A stretch of DNA of 64,000 nt from Oxalobacter paeniformigenes (GCF_027158465.1 NZ_JAMKYL010000001.1:798540-862539); one strand, 5' to 3'. Shown: positions 42,268 to 52,203, counted from the stretch's first letter. Notes: generated from the letters alone by a model not told the origin. Translations and numbers: made by a program.

Positions 42268-44559
42268 ATGAAAAAATTTTACAAGCTTGGCATAGGCCTC
42301 GCCTCTGCCACACTCTGCCTTGCGCCCATGGCACATGCGCAACAGGATGAAACACCATCTGAAACCACACATGCCGTCACGTCAGACTGGAAAACCCGTG
42401 AAGAATCGCCCCATGAAATGGGTGCCATCACGGTAACCGCGACACGACAGGAAGAAAAAGTGCTGGATACACCTGCTGTGGTCAGTGTCATCACCCGTGA
42501 AGAAATCGAAGATCACAATGTCAACAACATTCAGGAACTGGTCCGTTACCAGCCCGGTGTTTCCGTCAATCGCCAGGCATCCGGAACCACACCTTTTGGC
42601 GGCCTCGGTGGATTTACGATCCGCGGTGTGGGTGGAAACAGGGTCCAGATCGTGGTTGACGGTGCACGCGTGATCGAAGCCAACGATGCCGGCAACCGCG
42701 ACTTCGTCGATATGTCGACCCTGAAAGCCGTCGAAATCCAGCGTGGGCCTGCATCGGTTCTGTGGGGCGCCGATGCGCTGGGCGGCATGGTATCGTACCG
42801 GACACTTGATCCTGACGATCTTCTGAAAGGCAATCAGGTAGGCGGAACGGCCAGCTACGGATTCGATGGCAGCAATTATGCCCACAGCCAGAATGCCATG
42901 GTCGCCGCCCAGATCAACCCGGCAGCCCAGGTCATGTTCGGCTACACGCACCGTACCTATCACGAAACCCGGCTGCGAAATGCACGTTCCGACGGAGGAC
43001 AATGGGGATGTAACCGCAATGGTCTTGGCTGCGACCGTTTCAACCCGACAGATGCAGAAGTCAACAATGCACTGACCAAACTGATTCTCCGTCCGAACGC
43101 CGACCACCAGTTCAAACTGACGGGCGAATTTTTCGAATCAGATACCCATATCAACCAGCTTTACGACAGAGGCATTCTTCCCAGTGCGATGGGAATGTCC
43201 AGCACCGACAACGGAGACCGTTTCAGAAACCAGAGACAGACACGGCTGCGCGTCGCACTGGAACACGATTGGGATATCAATGCGGCGGCACTGGACAACG
43301 TGATCTGGCGTCTCTCCTATTCTCCACAGAAACGTTCCCTTTCCGATCGCCGCTGGTACAGAAACACGAAGACGAACCAGAACTTTTACGCTTCCGGACA
43401 CACGGACTACGGTCAGGATTTCTATCAGGCCGATTTACAGTTCACATCCAGTTTTGACCTCGGTGCCACGAAACATAAACTGACGTACGGTTTTCAGGGC
43501 GACAAAACCGATACGGACTACTACAACAAAAGCGTTACAGACAATCTGACGCTGGGAACATCGACTACCACCATAGGTGGCGGCAGCAATTTCGCCAATG
43601 CCGAAACGATTCGTGCCGACCTGTACCTTCAGGATGAAATCAAACTGTTCAATGACCGTTTCAAACTCATTCCCGGTATCAGGCGTGCATATTATTCCCT
43701 TGATCCGACGCCAAACCGGTATTACGACATCATCGAGGGAAGCGAACCTCGCAAGATCAGTGAAACAAAATGGCTGCCGCAACTGGGAACGCTTTTCAAA
43801 CTGAACAACCAGTACTCCATTTATGCACGTTATGCGGAAGGATTCAAAATGCCGACTGCCGAGCAGCTTTACACGTCCTATGACATGGGTGTCATGCAGC
43901 TCGTTCCGAATCCCGACCTGAAACCCGAAGAAGTCAAATCGTTCGATATCGGATTCAGGGGACAATTCGATAAAGGCTGGTTCTCTATCGGTGCCTTTTA
44001 CAGTGATTACACCAATTTCATTCTCGGCCGACAACAGATAGCCAACGAACTCAAATATACCTACAAAAACGTCGACAAGGTCAAACTGTACGGTCTTGAG
44101 GCTTCTGCAGAGTGGCGGTTTGCGAGAAACTGGACTTTAAACAGCAGTGCCGTTTACCAGTATGGCAAACAGACCAGTGACAACGGACGGAAATATGTCC
44201 CATTCGACGGTGCTTCCCCTTTGTCAGCGATACTGGGAATAACCTATGAAATGCCACAATACGGTCTTACCACCCAGCTGTTCGGTACCTTCACTCACGG
44301 AATCGACCGTGTCAGCGACAACGATTACTTCAAACCGGGCGGATACGCCCTGTTCGATGGTTACGTGAACTGGCAAATCGACAAGACCTTCCGTCTGACC
44401 GCATCGGTACTGAACATCCTGAACCGCCGTTATTTCGAAAGCTCGGCAGCCACGCTGGAAGATCATCCGGCCAATCCCGCCACGATCTACACCAATCCGC
44501 TGGAACTCCATACCGGTCCGGGACGTACATTCGCCGTCAGTCTTTCGGCAAGTTTCTGA
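42268..44559 (+). CDS. TonB-dependent heme/hemoglobin-type outer-membrane receptor
   Basis: A 763-residue receptor. It has a signal peptide (about 1-24, cleavage near AHA-QQ), a TonB-box/plug region (GAITVTATRQEEKVLDTPAV, then GGFTIRGVGGNRVQIVVDGAR) and a 22-strand barrel ending in the terminal Phe (SLSASF). In place of the heme-receptor FRAP/NPNL pair it has FKMPTAEQLY and PNPDLKPEE. The heme-degradation operon next to it makes heme or hemoproteins the probable ligand; a siderophore receptor cannot be excluded. Confidence 0.85.
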   Translation: MKKFYKLGIGLASATLCLAPMAHAQQDETPSETTHAVTSDWKTREESPHEMGAITVTATRQEEKVLDTPAVVSVITREEIEDHNVNNIQELVRYQPGVSVNRQASGTTPFGGLGGFTIRGVGGNRVQIVVDGARVIEANDAGNRDFVDMSTLKAVEIQRGPASVLWGADALGGMVSYRTLDPDDLLKGNQVGGTASYGFDGSNYAHSQNAMVAAQINPAAQVMFGYTHRTYHETRLRNARSDGGQWGCNRNGLGCDRFNPTDAEVNNALTKLILRPNADHQFKLTGEFFESDTHINQLYDRGILPSAMGMSSTDNGDRFRNQRQTRLRVALEHDWDINAAALDNVIWRLSYSPQKRSLSDRRWYRNTKTNQNFYASGHTDYGQDFYQADLQFTSSFDLGATKHKLTYGFQGDKTDTDYYNKSVTDNLTLGTSTTTIGGGSNFANAETIRADLYLQDEIKLFNDRFKLIPGIRRAYYSLDPTPNRYYDIIEGSEPRKISETKWLPQLGTLFKLNNQYSIYARYAEGFKMPTAEQLYTSYDMGVMQLVPNPDLKPEEVKSFDIGFRGQFDKGWFSIGAFYSDYTNFILGRQQIANELKYTYKNVDKVKLYGLEASAEWRFARNWTLNSSAVYQYGKQTSDNGRKYVPFDGASPLSAILGITYEMPQYGLTTQLFGTFTHGIDRVSDNDYFKPGGYALFDGYVNWQIDKTFRLTASVLNILNRRYFESSAATLEDHPANPATIYTNPLELHTGPGRTFAVSLSASF

Positions 44560-44569
44560 CGGAGGCGAC

Positions 44570-45481
44570 ATGACTGACACAATCAAACCGCAGACCGTCG
44601 CACATCCGCGTGCCACCTGGATAGATCCTGTGACAGGCAAACTCCTGTCCTTCAAACCGCTGATGACGGAAATGGCAAAAAAATCCGTCGTCATGCTTGG
44701 CGAAACACATGATGTCGCAGAAATCCATCGCTGGCAGTTGCATGTAGCCGCAACGCTTTATGCCTTACGTCCGAATATGATGATGGGTTTCGAAATGTTT
44801 CCGCGACGTCTTCAGCCCGTACTCGACGAATGGGTGGATGGTCGGCTCGATACGAAAACATTTCTTGAAAAATCCGAATGGCTCGATGTATGGGGATTCC
44901 CGGCCGAAATTTACCTGCCGCTTTTTCACTTCTGTCGTCAGCAAAAAATCCGGATGCTGGCACTGAACTGCTATCGTGAACTGGTTTCACGTATCGGGAA
45001 ACTGGGGTGGGATGCCATTCCAGAACCCGAACGTGATGGACTGACTCCGGCGGCACCGGCCACCGATGCCTATCATGCCCATCTGGCTACGTACGGAAGC
45101 CTTCGCCGTCCGAACAATGCAACCAATGCCCCCTTGCCTGACCGCGAACGTTTCATGCGTGCCATGCAAACCTGGGACAGGGCATTCGCCTGCAATATCG
45201 TTCATGCACTGGATGAAATACCGCCAGCCGCGCCCAAACCGCTCATCATCGGCATCATCGGCCGTGGTCACCTTGAATACGGTCACGGAACACCTTATCA
45301 GCTGGCCGATCTCGGTATCACCGACACGGCCGTATTACTGACTTCCGACCAGCCCGAATGGCAACCGGAACCAGACCGGAAAATGGCCGACGCCATTTTC
45401 CGGATCGACATGCCGGAACCCCGTGCGACAAGAATCGCCATGCCGAAAAACCGGGAAAACAAACGATCGCAAGATGAATAA
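44570..45481 (+). CDS. ChaN-like heme-binding family protein
   Basis: A 303-residue protein of the ChaN/cofactor-heme-binding family (VVMLGETHDVAEIHRWQL near residue 40; IIGRGHLEYGHGTPYQL near 230). ChaN proteins are usually lipoproteins that bind stacked heme, but this one shows no signal peptide or lipobox, so a cytoplasmic role such as heme buffering is possible. GGAGG precedes the ATG. It overlaps the ABC transporter gene by 8 bases. Confidence 0.8.
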   Translation: MTDTIKPQTVAHPRATWIDPVTGKLLSFKPLMTEMAKKSVVMLGETHDVAEIHRWQLHVAATLYALRPNMMMGFEMFPRRLQPVLDEWVDGRLDTKTFLEKSEWLDVWGFPAEIYLPLFHFCRQQKIRMLALNCYRELVSRIGKLGWDAIPEPERDGLTPAAPATDAYHAHLATYGSLRRPNNATNAPLPDRERFMRAMQTWDRAFACNIVHALDEIPPAAPKPLIIGIIGRGHLEYGHGTPYQLADLGITDTAVLLTSDQPEWQPEPDRKMADAIFRIDMPEPRATRIAMPKNRENKRSQDE

Positions 45482-47204
45482 CACCTTAAAACGCATTGCC
45501 ACCCTGGTCAGTCTGTGTATCAAAGGACCGGGAGGCAAAATCGGTATCCTTTACTGTTTCATTGTACTGGCACTGAACCTTGTCGAAATCCAGCTTGCCA
45601 TCAGGATGATCAGCTGGAACAAGGATTTTTACAGTGCACTGGAAAAATACGATGCACGCGCAGCCTTGTGGCAAATCGGAATTTTCGGTCTTATCACACT
45701 GGTCAGTGCCTTGCAATTTCTGGTCGCATCCTATATCCGGCAACTCGTCCAGATCCGCTGGAGAACCACATTGACCCGTGCTTCGCTGGAACGCTGGTTT
45801 TCCCACAAGGCATACTGGCACATGAATACGGATGAAAATTCGCCACTGGACAATCCTGACCAGAGAATATCGGAAGATTGCCGGATTTTCGTCGACAGGC
45901 TGACAGGAAAAGGACTGGACCTCTTTACCGGTCTCGTCGGTTTGACGACCTATCTCACGCTATTGTGGCAACTGTCGGATTTCCCGATCGCTTTCACTCT
46001 CTTCGGAACGGAAATCGTCATCGAGCATTATCTTGTCTGGGCAGCTCCGATATACGTTCTGGTTTCCAGCGGTCTAACCCACTGGATGGGTGCACCGCTC
46101 ATGAAACTGAACGTCGTTCAGCAACACCGGGAAGCCGATATGCGTTTCGCGCTGGCACGCCTGCGCGAATCCCGTGAAGCCGTTGCACTGGAAAACGGTG
46201 AAACGGCAGAAAACGACATCATCGACAAACGTTTCAAACGCATCATCGAAAACTGGCGTCATCGTATCAACCGTGAATTCATCCTCGGTCTTTTCACACG
46301 TCCCTACTATATGACCGTCCTGCGCATTCCACTCTTTCTGGCGTTTCCGGCCTATCTGGCAGGATTCGTCGCCCTTGGAGGACTGATGCAACTCGGATCG
46401 GCTTTCACCCGTCTGGTCACGACGCTGTCATGGTTCATTTTTTCCTACAAGGAACTGGCCGAACTTTCGGCTACTGCCAACCGTCTGTCTTCTTTCATGC
46501 ATCATGCCGAAACTATCGGTAAACAACCTTCGCCCCTTGCTGTTTCCCATTCAAGCGATAACCGGCTTTGTATCCGTAACCTGACTTTACGTAACCCATC
46601 CGGGCAAAATCTGCTTCACATCCCCGAACTTGTCGTCACTGCGGGTGAAGCCATATGGATTGACGGCCCTTCCGGCATCGGCAAATCGACCCTTTTAAAA
46701 GCGCTTTCCGGAATCTGGCCTTACTGCAACGGCGAAGTAACATTACCTGCCGGCAAAATACTGTTCATGCCACAAAAAGCGTACCTGCCACTGGGCAGCC
46801 TCGCCGAATGTGTCACCTATCCCGGCAAACCCGACGACCCGGAATACATACGCCAGTTGCTGAAAAAAGTCGGACTGACATGCCCGCGCCACGAAGCACA
46901 ACTTGAACAGGCGGGAGAAATCGGCAGCGACTACCGCCTGTCCGGCGGCGAACAGCAACGGCTGATGATGGCACGCATTCTGGCCACCCGGCCAAAATGG
47001 GTATTTCTCGATGAAGCTACCAGTTCACTGGATGCCTGTGCAGAGGAACAACTCTATCATCTTTTACGTACTTCGCTGCCTGATACCGGATTCATCGTCA
47101 TCGCTCACCGCGAGCCGAAAGGCCTCGGTCAATATCGCCGTATCGACCTTTGGCCATCATCAAGTCAACCTGCACAACATACGTTCATGCATGCCACTGC
47201 CTGA
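45474..47204 (+). CDS. SbmA/YddA-type ABC transporter (fused membrane and ATPase domains)
   Basis: A 576-residue half transporter. An N-terminal domain with about six helices belongs to the SbmA/BacA-ABCD group (EYxxWRxxLT-like region QIRWRTTLTRASLERWF). The C-terminal nucleotide-binding domain has Walker A GPSGIGKST (near 398), signature LSGGEQQR (near 488) and Walker B WVFLDEATSSLD (near 510). Last gene of the heme operon, overlapping the ChaN-like gene; the context suggests transport of heme, a tetrapyrrole or a cobalamin-like cofactor. The start at 45474 is set by the overlap. Confidence 0.85.
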   Translation: MNNTLKRIATLVSLCIKGPGGKIGILYCFIVLALNLVEIQLAIRMISWNKDFYSALEKYDARAALWQIGIFGLITLVSALQFLVASYIRQLVQIRWRTTLTRASLERWFSHKAYWHMNTDENSPLDNPDQRISEDCRIFVDRLTGKGLDLFTGLVGLTTYLTLLWQLSDFPIAFTLFGTEIVIEHYLVWAAPIYVLVSSGLTHWMGAPLMKLNVVQQHREADMRFALARLRESREAVALENGETAENDIIDKRFKRIIENWRHRINREFILGLFTRPYYMTVLRIPLFLAFPAYLAGFVALGGLMQLGSAFTRLVTTLSWFIFSYKELAELSATANRLSSFMHHAETIGKQPSPLAVSHSSDNRLCIRNLTLRNPSGQNLLHIPELVVTAGEAIWIDGPSGIGKSTLLKALSGIWPYCNGEVTLPAGKILFMPQKAYLPLGSLAECVTYPGKPDDPEYIRQLLKKVGLTCPRHEAQLEQAGEIGSDYRLSGGEQQRLMMARILATRPKWVFLDEATSSLDACAEEQLYHLLRTSLPDTGFIVIAHREPKGLGQYRRIDLWPSSSQPAQHTFMHATA

Positions 47205-47314
47205 AAAACCGTCATTGCACGCCCGTGCCTGTATTGACATGGCGACAGGAAACCGACAAACACCTGTGAAGGTCATACAATAAACTTTTTTCGCACGAAA
47301 TTATCCTGACATGA

Positions 47315-48691
47315 ATGAACAACAGAAATTTCCGCTATGAAGAACGGCTCGGACAGGAAAACCTGCTCCCGCTCATTTTCAGAATGGCTCTGCCTGCCAT
47401 CACGGCACAATTCGTCAACCTGCTCTACAACATGGTGGACCGGATCTACATCGGCCACATCCCCGGCATCGGAACCGATGCACTGGCCGGTGTCGGCGTC
47501 ACGACATCCATCATCATTCTGATCGCGTCTTTCTCGGCGATCGTCGGCGGAGGCGGCGCACCATTGGCTGCCATCGCGCTAGGACAAGGCGACCGCGAAC
47601 GTGCCGGCAAGATACTGGGCAACGGTTTTTTGCTGCTGATTCTGTTCACCCTGTGCACATCGTCCACGATCTACGTTTTCATGGAACCGGTATTGCGTTT
47701 CGCGGGCGCATCCGAAAACACGTTGTCATACGCCACCGACTATCTGTCGATTTATCTGCTCGGTACCCTGTTCGTCGAAATGGCCACCGGACTGAACAGT
47801 TTCATCAACATACAGGGCCGTCCGACCGTCAGCATGTTTGCCGTACTGACAGGCGCCATACTGAATATCATTCTCGACCCCATCTTCATTTTCTGGCTCG
47901 ATTTCGGCGTCAGGGGAGCGGCTATCGCCACCGTCCTGTCGCAAATGGGCAGTGCCGTCTGTGTACTGGGTTTCCTGTGTTCGCATCGCGCTTCACTGCC
48001 GCTGGAAAAACGCTATATCCGCCCCGATTACCGCATCGTTTTCGGCATACTCGCCCTGGGCGCATCCCCGTTCGTCATGGCCAGTACGGAAAGTCTGGTC
48101 GGTTTCGCACTGAACGGCCACCTGAAAATGTACGGTGATATCTATGTCAGTGCCCTGACCATTCTGCAAAGCGCCATGCAAATCGCCGGCGTGCCGATGG
48201 TCGGTTTCGCCCAGGGCTTCGTCCCCGTCGCCAGCTACAATTATGGTCGCGGCAATACATCCCGTGTGAAACGCTGCGCCATCATCGCCATCACTATCAT
48301 GTTCTCGTTCAACCTTGCGCTGATACTGGTCATGATGTTGTTTCCCGCCACGATCGCCCGCGCCTTCACCAGCGATGCCGCACTGATCGAAACCGTCAGC
48401 TGGACCATGCCGATCTTTCTGGGTGGCATGAGCATTTTCGGGCTGCAACGCGCATGCCAGAACATGTTCGTCTCACTGGGACAAGCCAGGATCTCGATCT
48501 TCATCGCATTGCTCAGAAAAGTCATTTTGCTGATTCCGCTGACCTTTCTGTTATCCCGCCTGATAGGCGTTACCGGTGTTTATGCCGCCGAAGCCATCGC
48601 CGACGGGACAGCCGCTATTTGCTGTACACTGATTTTTATCTGGCAGTTTCCAAAAATCCTCAGAAAAGCACCTCAACGCATCAAATCCTGA
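47315..48691 (+). CDS. MATE family multidrug/sodium antiporter
   Basis: A 458-residue efflux protein with 12 helices and MATE signatures (PAITAQFVNLLYNMVDRIYIGHI near residue 25; GASPFVMASTESLVGFALNG in the second half). Similar to the MepA branch. MATE pumps export cationic drugs using Na+ or H+. It stands alone after the heme operon. Confidence 0.9.
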   Translation: MNNRNFRYEERLGQENLLPLIFRMALPAITAQFVNLLYNMVDRIYIGHIPGIGTDALAGVGVTTSIIILIASFSAIVGGGGAPLAAIALGQGDRERAGKILGNGFLLLILFTLCTSSTIYVFMEPVLRFAGASENTLSYATDYLSIYLLGTLFVEMATGLNSFINIQGRPTVSMFAVLTGAILNIILDPIFIFWLDFGVRGAAIATVLSQMGSAVCVLGFLCSHRASLPLEKRYIRPDYRIVFGILALGASPFVMASTESLVGFALNGHLKMYGDIYVSALTILQSAMQIAGVPMVGFAQGFVPVASYNYGRGNTSRVKRCAIIAITIMFSFNLALILVMMLFPATIARAFTSDAALIETVSWTMPIFLGGMSIFGLQRACQNMFVSLGQARISIFIALLRKVILLIPLTFLLSRLIGVTGVYAAEAIADGTAAICCTLIFIWQFPKILRKAPQRIKS

Positions 48692-48798
48692 GTGTTTTCG
48701 CCATATAGAACGAAGCGCATTTCATCCATGGATAAAAACCGGCGCCATCTTCTGCCCCATCGGAAACAAACGCCATAAAAAGATGGGAACGGCAACAT

Positions 48799-49665
48799 TC
48801 AGATGCCGTACCGCCCGCCGCTGACCCTTTCGATACCGGCCAGATCTTTCCAGCTCTGCACGAACACATAACCCCGTGACAGCAGCATGTCCCTAACGGC
48901 GATGGACTGGTCATAACCGTGCTCCATCAGCAGCCATCCCCCCTTCGCCAGAAACGCAGGCGCATGTTTCACCAGAATTTCAAGCGCGGACAAACCGTCG
49001 GCATGGTCCGTCAGGGCATCGGGTGGCTCGAACCGCAAGTCCCCCTGACGCAAATGATCGTCCTGTGCATGGATATAAGGCGGATTGGAAACAATCAGAT
49101 CGAAACGTGCATCATGTGAAAACGCATCGAACCAGCTGCCCTGCAAAAAACGGACGGAACGGCCTTCCGGCAAATTGGCATCGGCATTTTTCCGGGCGAC
49201 AGCCAGTGCCTTTTCGGACACATCGCTCGCCCACACTTCGGCATCGGGTCGCATAGCGGCAACCGAAACAGCTATCGCACCGGAACCGGTTCCCATATCG
49301 ACCAGTCTGCCCCGTTCGGGCAAACGTTCCAGCGCCAGATCGACCAGCAATTCGGTCTCCGGCCGGGGAATCAGCACATCCGGCGTCACAACAAAGGGCA
49401 AGCCGTAAAATTCCCGCGTCCCGACAATATAGGCCACCGGTTCTCCAGCCAGCCGTCTGGATATCGCCTCAAGAAGCGCTTTCGCTTCCGCTTCCGTCAG
49501 CACATGGTCAGCGTGTGTTATCAGCTTCACGCGTGTAAAACCGAGCGTATGTTCCAGCAGCATGCGCAATTCCAGCGGCACCATCCTTACCGTTTGCAAA
49601 ACGGACTGGATGGTCATGCCTGCATGAATGGCCGGCATCCCCTGTTCTGTCTGTACCTTATCCAC
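48799..49665 (-). CDS. prmC: peptide chain release factor N5-glutamine methyltransferase
   Basis: A 288-residue SAM-dependent methyltransferase that methylates the GGQ glutamine of RF1 and RF2. Motif I is LVDMGTGSGAIAVSVA and the catalytic NPPY lies in LIVSNPPYIHAQD. The GTG at 49665 overlaps the dsbB gene by 8 bases; ATGs at 49638 or 49617 (MTIQSVLQTV) are alternatives, the latter matching the usual family start. Its substrate gene prfA is nearby on the same strand. Confidence 0.9.
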   Translation of the reverse strand: MDKVQTEQGMPAIHAGMTIQSVLQTVRMVPLELRMLLEHTLGFTRVKLITHADHVLTEAEAKALLEAISRRLAGEPVAYIVGTREFYGLPFVVTPDVLIPRPETELLVDLALERLPERGRLVDMGTGSGAIAVSVAAMRPDAEVWASDVSEKALAVARKNADANLPEGRSVRFLQGSWFDAFSHDARFDLIVSNPPYIHAQDDHLRQGDLRFEPPDALTDHADGLSALEILVKHAPAFLAKGGWLLMEHGYDQSIAVRDMLLSRGYVFVQSWKDLAGIERVSGGRYGI

Positions 49666-50119
49666 GGCGTATCAAGATGAAAAAAACGACAGCGAATACC
49701 GCAAACCAGCATGCCCCCCATTGCGGAGGAGTCAGACCCAGTATGGGTTCGAGAATATCGCCACACAGACTGTCCGAATGGAACAGCACCGGCAACCATT
49801 TGGCAGGCCACAACCCGTTGACCGCCGCTTCCAGCGGATCGCGACCGCACTGGATCCCCGGATGCGCGATGACCCACAACTGATAAAGCGCAAGTCCCAT
49901 ACCGGTTATCGAAACCGGAAAGGCGAAAAAAGCACACAAACGTACCCGATGTGTCATCAGCCCTGCCAGAGCACACAAGCCGATGACGATGAAGGCATAC
50001 CGCTGCAATACGCAAAGCGGACATGGCAGCATCATCCAGAAGAGCTGAAGATACAATGCGAACAGGATGAACCCTGTACACAGCAACGAGATGGTTATCA
50101 GGACATATCGGGATTTCAT
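49658..50119 (-). CDS. dsbB: disulfide bond formation protein B
   Basis: A 153-residue inner-membrane quinone reductase with four helices. The periplasmic CxxC pair is Cys33-Pro-Leu-Cys36 (PCPLCVLQRYAF), and the second loop has its two cysteines in IQCGRDPLEAAVN and HSDSLCG. It reoxidises DsbA using quinones. It sits between prfA and prmC on the same strand. The ATG at 50119 is preferred over a TTG at 50134. Confidence 0.92.
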   Translation of the reverse strand: MKSRYVLITISLLCTGFILFALYLQLFWMMLPCPLCVLQRYAFIVIGLCALAGLMTHRVRLCAFFAFPVSITGMGLALYQLWVIAHPGIQCGRDPLEAAVNGLWPAKWLPVLFHSDSLCGDILEPILGLTPPQWGACWFAVFAVVFFILIRRG

Positions 50120-50208
50120 AACCGATTTATACAACCCCGTTGAAAATCAGGCAATCGCACCGGGCATTTCCATGAAAAAAACTTCCATCCGTTTGACACG
50201 CTGCAAAC

Positions 50209-51291
50209 TCAGGCATGCGCCGCCATTTCCGCCAGCAATTCGGTACGATGTTCCGCCGCCAGCGCATTGACGAGTTCATCCAGATCGCCATCCATGATGA
50301 ATTCCAGCTTGTACAGCGTGAGGTTGATCCGGTGATCCGTCACCCTTCCCTGCGGGAAATTGTAGGTACGGATACGTTCGCTGCGATCACCCGAACCGAT
50401 CAGGCTCTTGCGTGTCGCCGCTTCCCTGGCCTGTTGTTCGCGCAACTGTTTGTCCTTGATACGCGCCGCCAGCACCTGCATGGCCTGCGCCTTGTTCTTG
50501 TGCTGGCTGCGGTCATCCTGACATTCGACCACGATACCCGTCGGCAAATGGGTGATCCGGACGGCAGAATCGGTCTTGTTGATATGCTGCCCACCGGCAC
50601 CGGACGCCCGGAAAGTATCGATACGGATTTCCGATGGATTGATATGCACCTCACTGACGTCATCGGCTTCGGGCATTACCGCGACCGTACAGGCTGAGGT
50701 ATGGATTCGCCCCTGTGTTTCCGTCACAGGAACACGCTGCACCCGATGACCACCCGACTCGAACTTGAGCCTGGAATAAACATCCTGTCCAACCAGCCGG
50801 ACGATCACTTCACGGTAACCGCCCAGTTCCGACATGGAGGCCGAGACGACTTCGACTTTCCAGCGGTTTTTTTCCGCAAAGCGTGTATACATCCTGAGCA
50901 GATCGGCCGCGAAAAGCGCCGATTCATCCCCGCCGGTACCTGCGCGGATTTCCAGATAGATGTTCTTGCCATCATCGGGATCCTTGGGAAGCAGCATGAT
51001 TTGCAATTCTTCCTCGATTTTCGCCATCTTTTCTTCCGCCTCGCCGATTTCCTGCTGGGCGAATTCCTTCATTTCCGGATCGGCCAGCATTTCCCTTGCA
51101 GTTTCAACATCCTGTTGCACCTGGAAAAAATCCTTGTACAAGGCGACCACCGGCGCGAGTTCGGCATGCTCGCGATTGAGCTTGCGGTAGTTTTCCTGGT
51201 CGGACGCCACATCGGGTTGCATCAGCAACTCGTCGATTTCCGTCAAGCGATCGGATAACTGTTCCAGTTTGGCCAGCATGGAAGATTTCAT
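50209..51291 (-). CDS. prfA: peptide chain release factor 1
   Basis: A 360-residue class I release factor reading UAA and UAG. The universal GGQ is in RASGAGGQHINKTDSAVRITH, and the RF1 anticodon-like PxT region is in the middle domain. Length is normal. No hemA precedes it, unlike in many proteobacteria. Confidence 0.97.
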   Translation of the reverse strand: MKSSMLAKLEQLSDRLTEIDELLMQPDVASDQENYRKLNREHAELAPVVALYKDFFQVQQDVETAREMLADPEMKEFAQQEIGEAEEKMAKIEEELQIMLLPKDPDDGKNIYLEIRAGTGGDESALFAADLLRMYTRFAEKNRWKVEVVSASMSELGGYREVIVRLVGQDVYSRLKFESGGHRVQRVPVTETQGRIHTSACTVAVMPEADDVSEVHINPSEIRIDTFRASGAGGQHINKTDSAVRITHLPTGIVVECQDDRSQHKNKAQAMQVLAARIKDKQLREQQAREAATRKSLIGSGDRSERIRTYNFPQGRVTDHRINLTLYKLEFIMDGDLDELVNALAAEHRTELLAEMAAHA

Positions 51292-51394
51292 GGTCGTACA
51301 AAAAATATTTCAGGAAGGCATTTCGGTAAAGCCGACATTATAGCGTGTCCGGTACCCTTGTTTTCGTTCATCGCAAAGTCTGTACATGGCGCAA

Positions 51395-52087
51395 TCATCG
51401 CCGGACAAGCCGATATCCGTATCCATAGACCTGCTGCAGACTGAATCCGGATCCCTCATGCAAACCGAGTTTGTTCCGCACCCGCGAAACGTGCGTATCG
51501 ACAGTCCGGCTCAATTCGTTTTCATTGTCCGGCCAGACCGTTTCCTCAAGCGTCAGACGTGACAGAGGTTGCCCGATATGCGCGAACAACAACGATGCCA
51601 GTTCGAATTCACGCGCCGTCAGAACGATTTCCTTGCCGTCACGCGTCACCCTGTTGGGATAACGTGAAAAAACAAACGGGCCGATGGTACTCACACCGGC
51701 CGCATATTCGGACGGATAGACCTGTCTGACCACAAGGCTTACCCGGGTAACCAGTTCATGCAAACGAACCGGCATACACAGATAATCCTTAATGCCCGCG
51801 TCAAGCAACGACTGGATCGCATCACACTCCCCTGCCCTGACTACCGCAACGACCGGCATGGCGGGCACCACTTCATGGCAATGCCGGACGAATGCCAGCA
51901 TGACGCGAACATCCAGCCCATGCCCCAGCAACAAAACCCTTTTGGTTTCCCCATTGTCAGAGCTTGCGCCAAAATCCGGAAATTTTCCGGAAAATATATG
52001 CTTTTCACAGGAAAATCCGGAAAATGCCAATGCCCGCTCAAGTTTTGAAACCGCCGGCATACTTGTATCAACCAGAAAAACTTTCAT
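51395..52087 (-). CDS. OmpR-type response regulator with degenerate receiver
   Basis: A 230-residue protein with a receiver-like domain (1-120) and a PhoB/OmpR winged helix (about 135-230, ending VYGYGYRLVRR). The receiver lacks the acceptor Asp at the end of strand 3 (VLLLGHG, residues 51-57) and the usual Lys (DYLCMPVRLHEL has Met where KP is normal). It is thus probably phosphorylation-independent. No kinase gene is adjacent. It is divergent from homospermidine synthase across a 229-bp gap. Confidence 0.82.
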   Translation of the reverse strand: MKVFLVDTSMPAVSKLERALAFSGFSCEKHIFSGKFPDFGASSDNGETKRVLLLGHGLDVRVMLAFVRHCHEVVPAMPVVAVVRAGECDAIQSLLDAGIKDYLCMPVRLHELVTRVSLVVRQVYPSEYAAGVSTIGPFVFSRYPNRVTRDGKEIVLTAREFELASLLFAHIGQPLSRLTLEETVWPDNENELSRTVDTHVSRVRNKLGLHEGSGFSLQQVYGYGYRLVRR

Positions 52088-52203
52088 GAATACCAACATG
52101 GAAAAGCGGCAAACCGGAAAAAACAAAAACCGATTCTCCGCAATCACTTATCAAAACCTGTCAATCGGCGTTAGAATTAACGTAAAATAACTAATTTTAT
52201 ACC

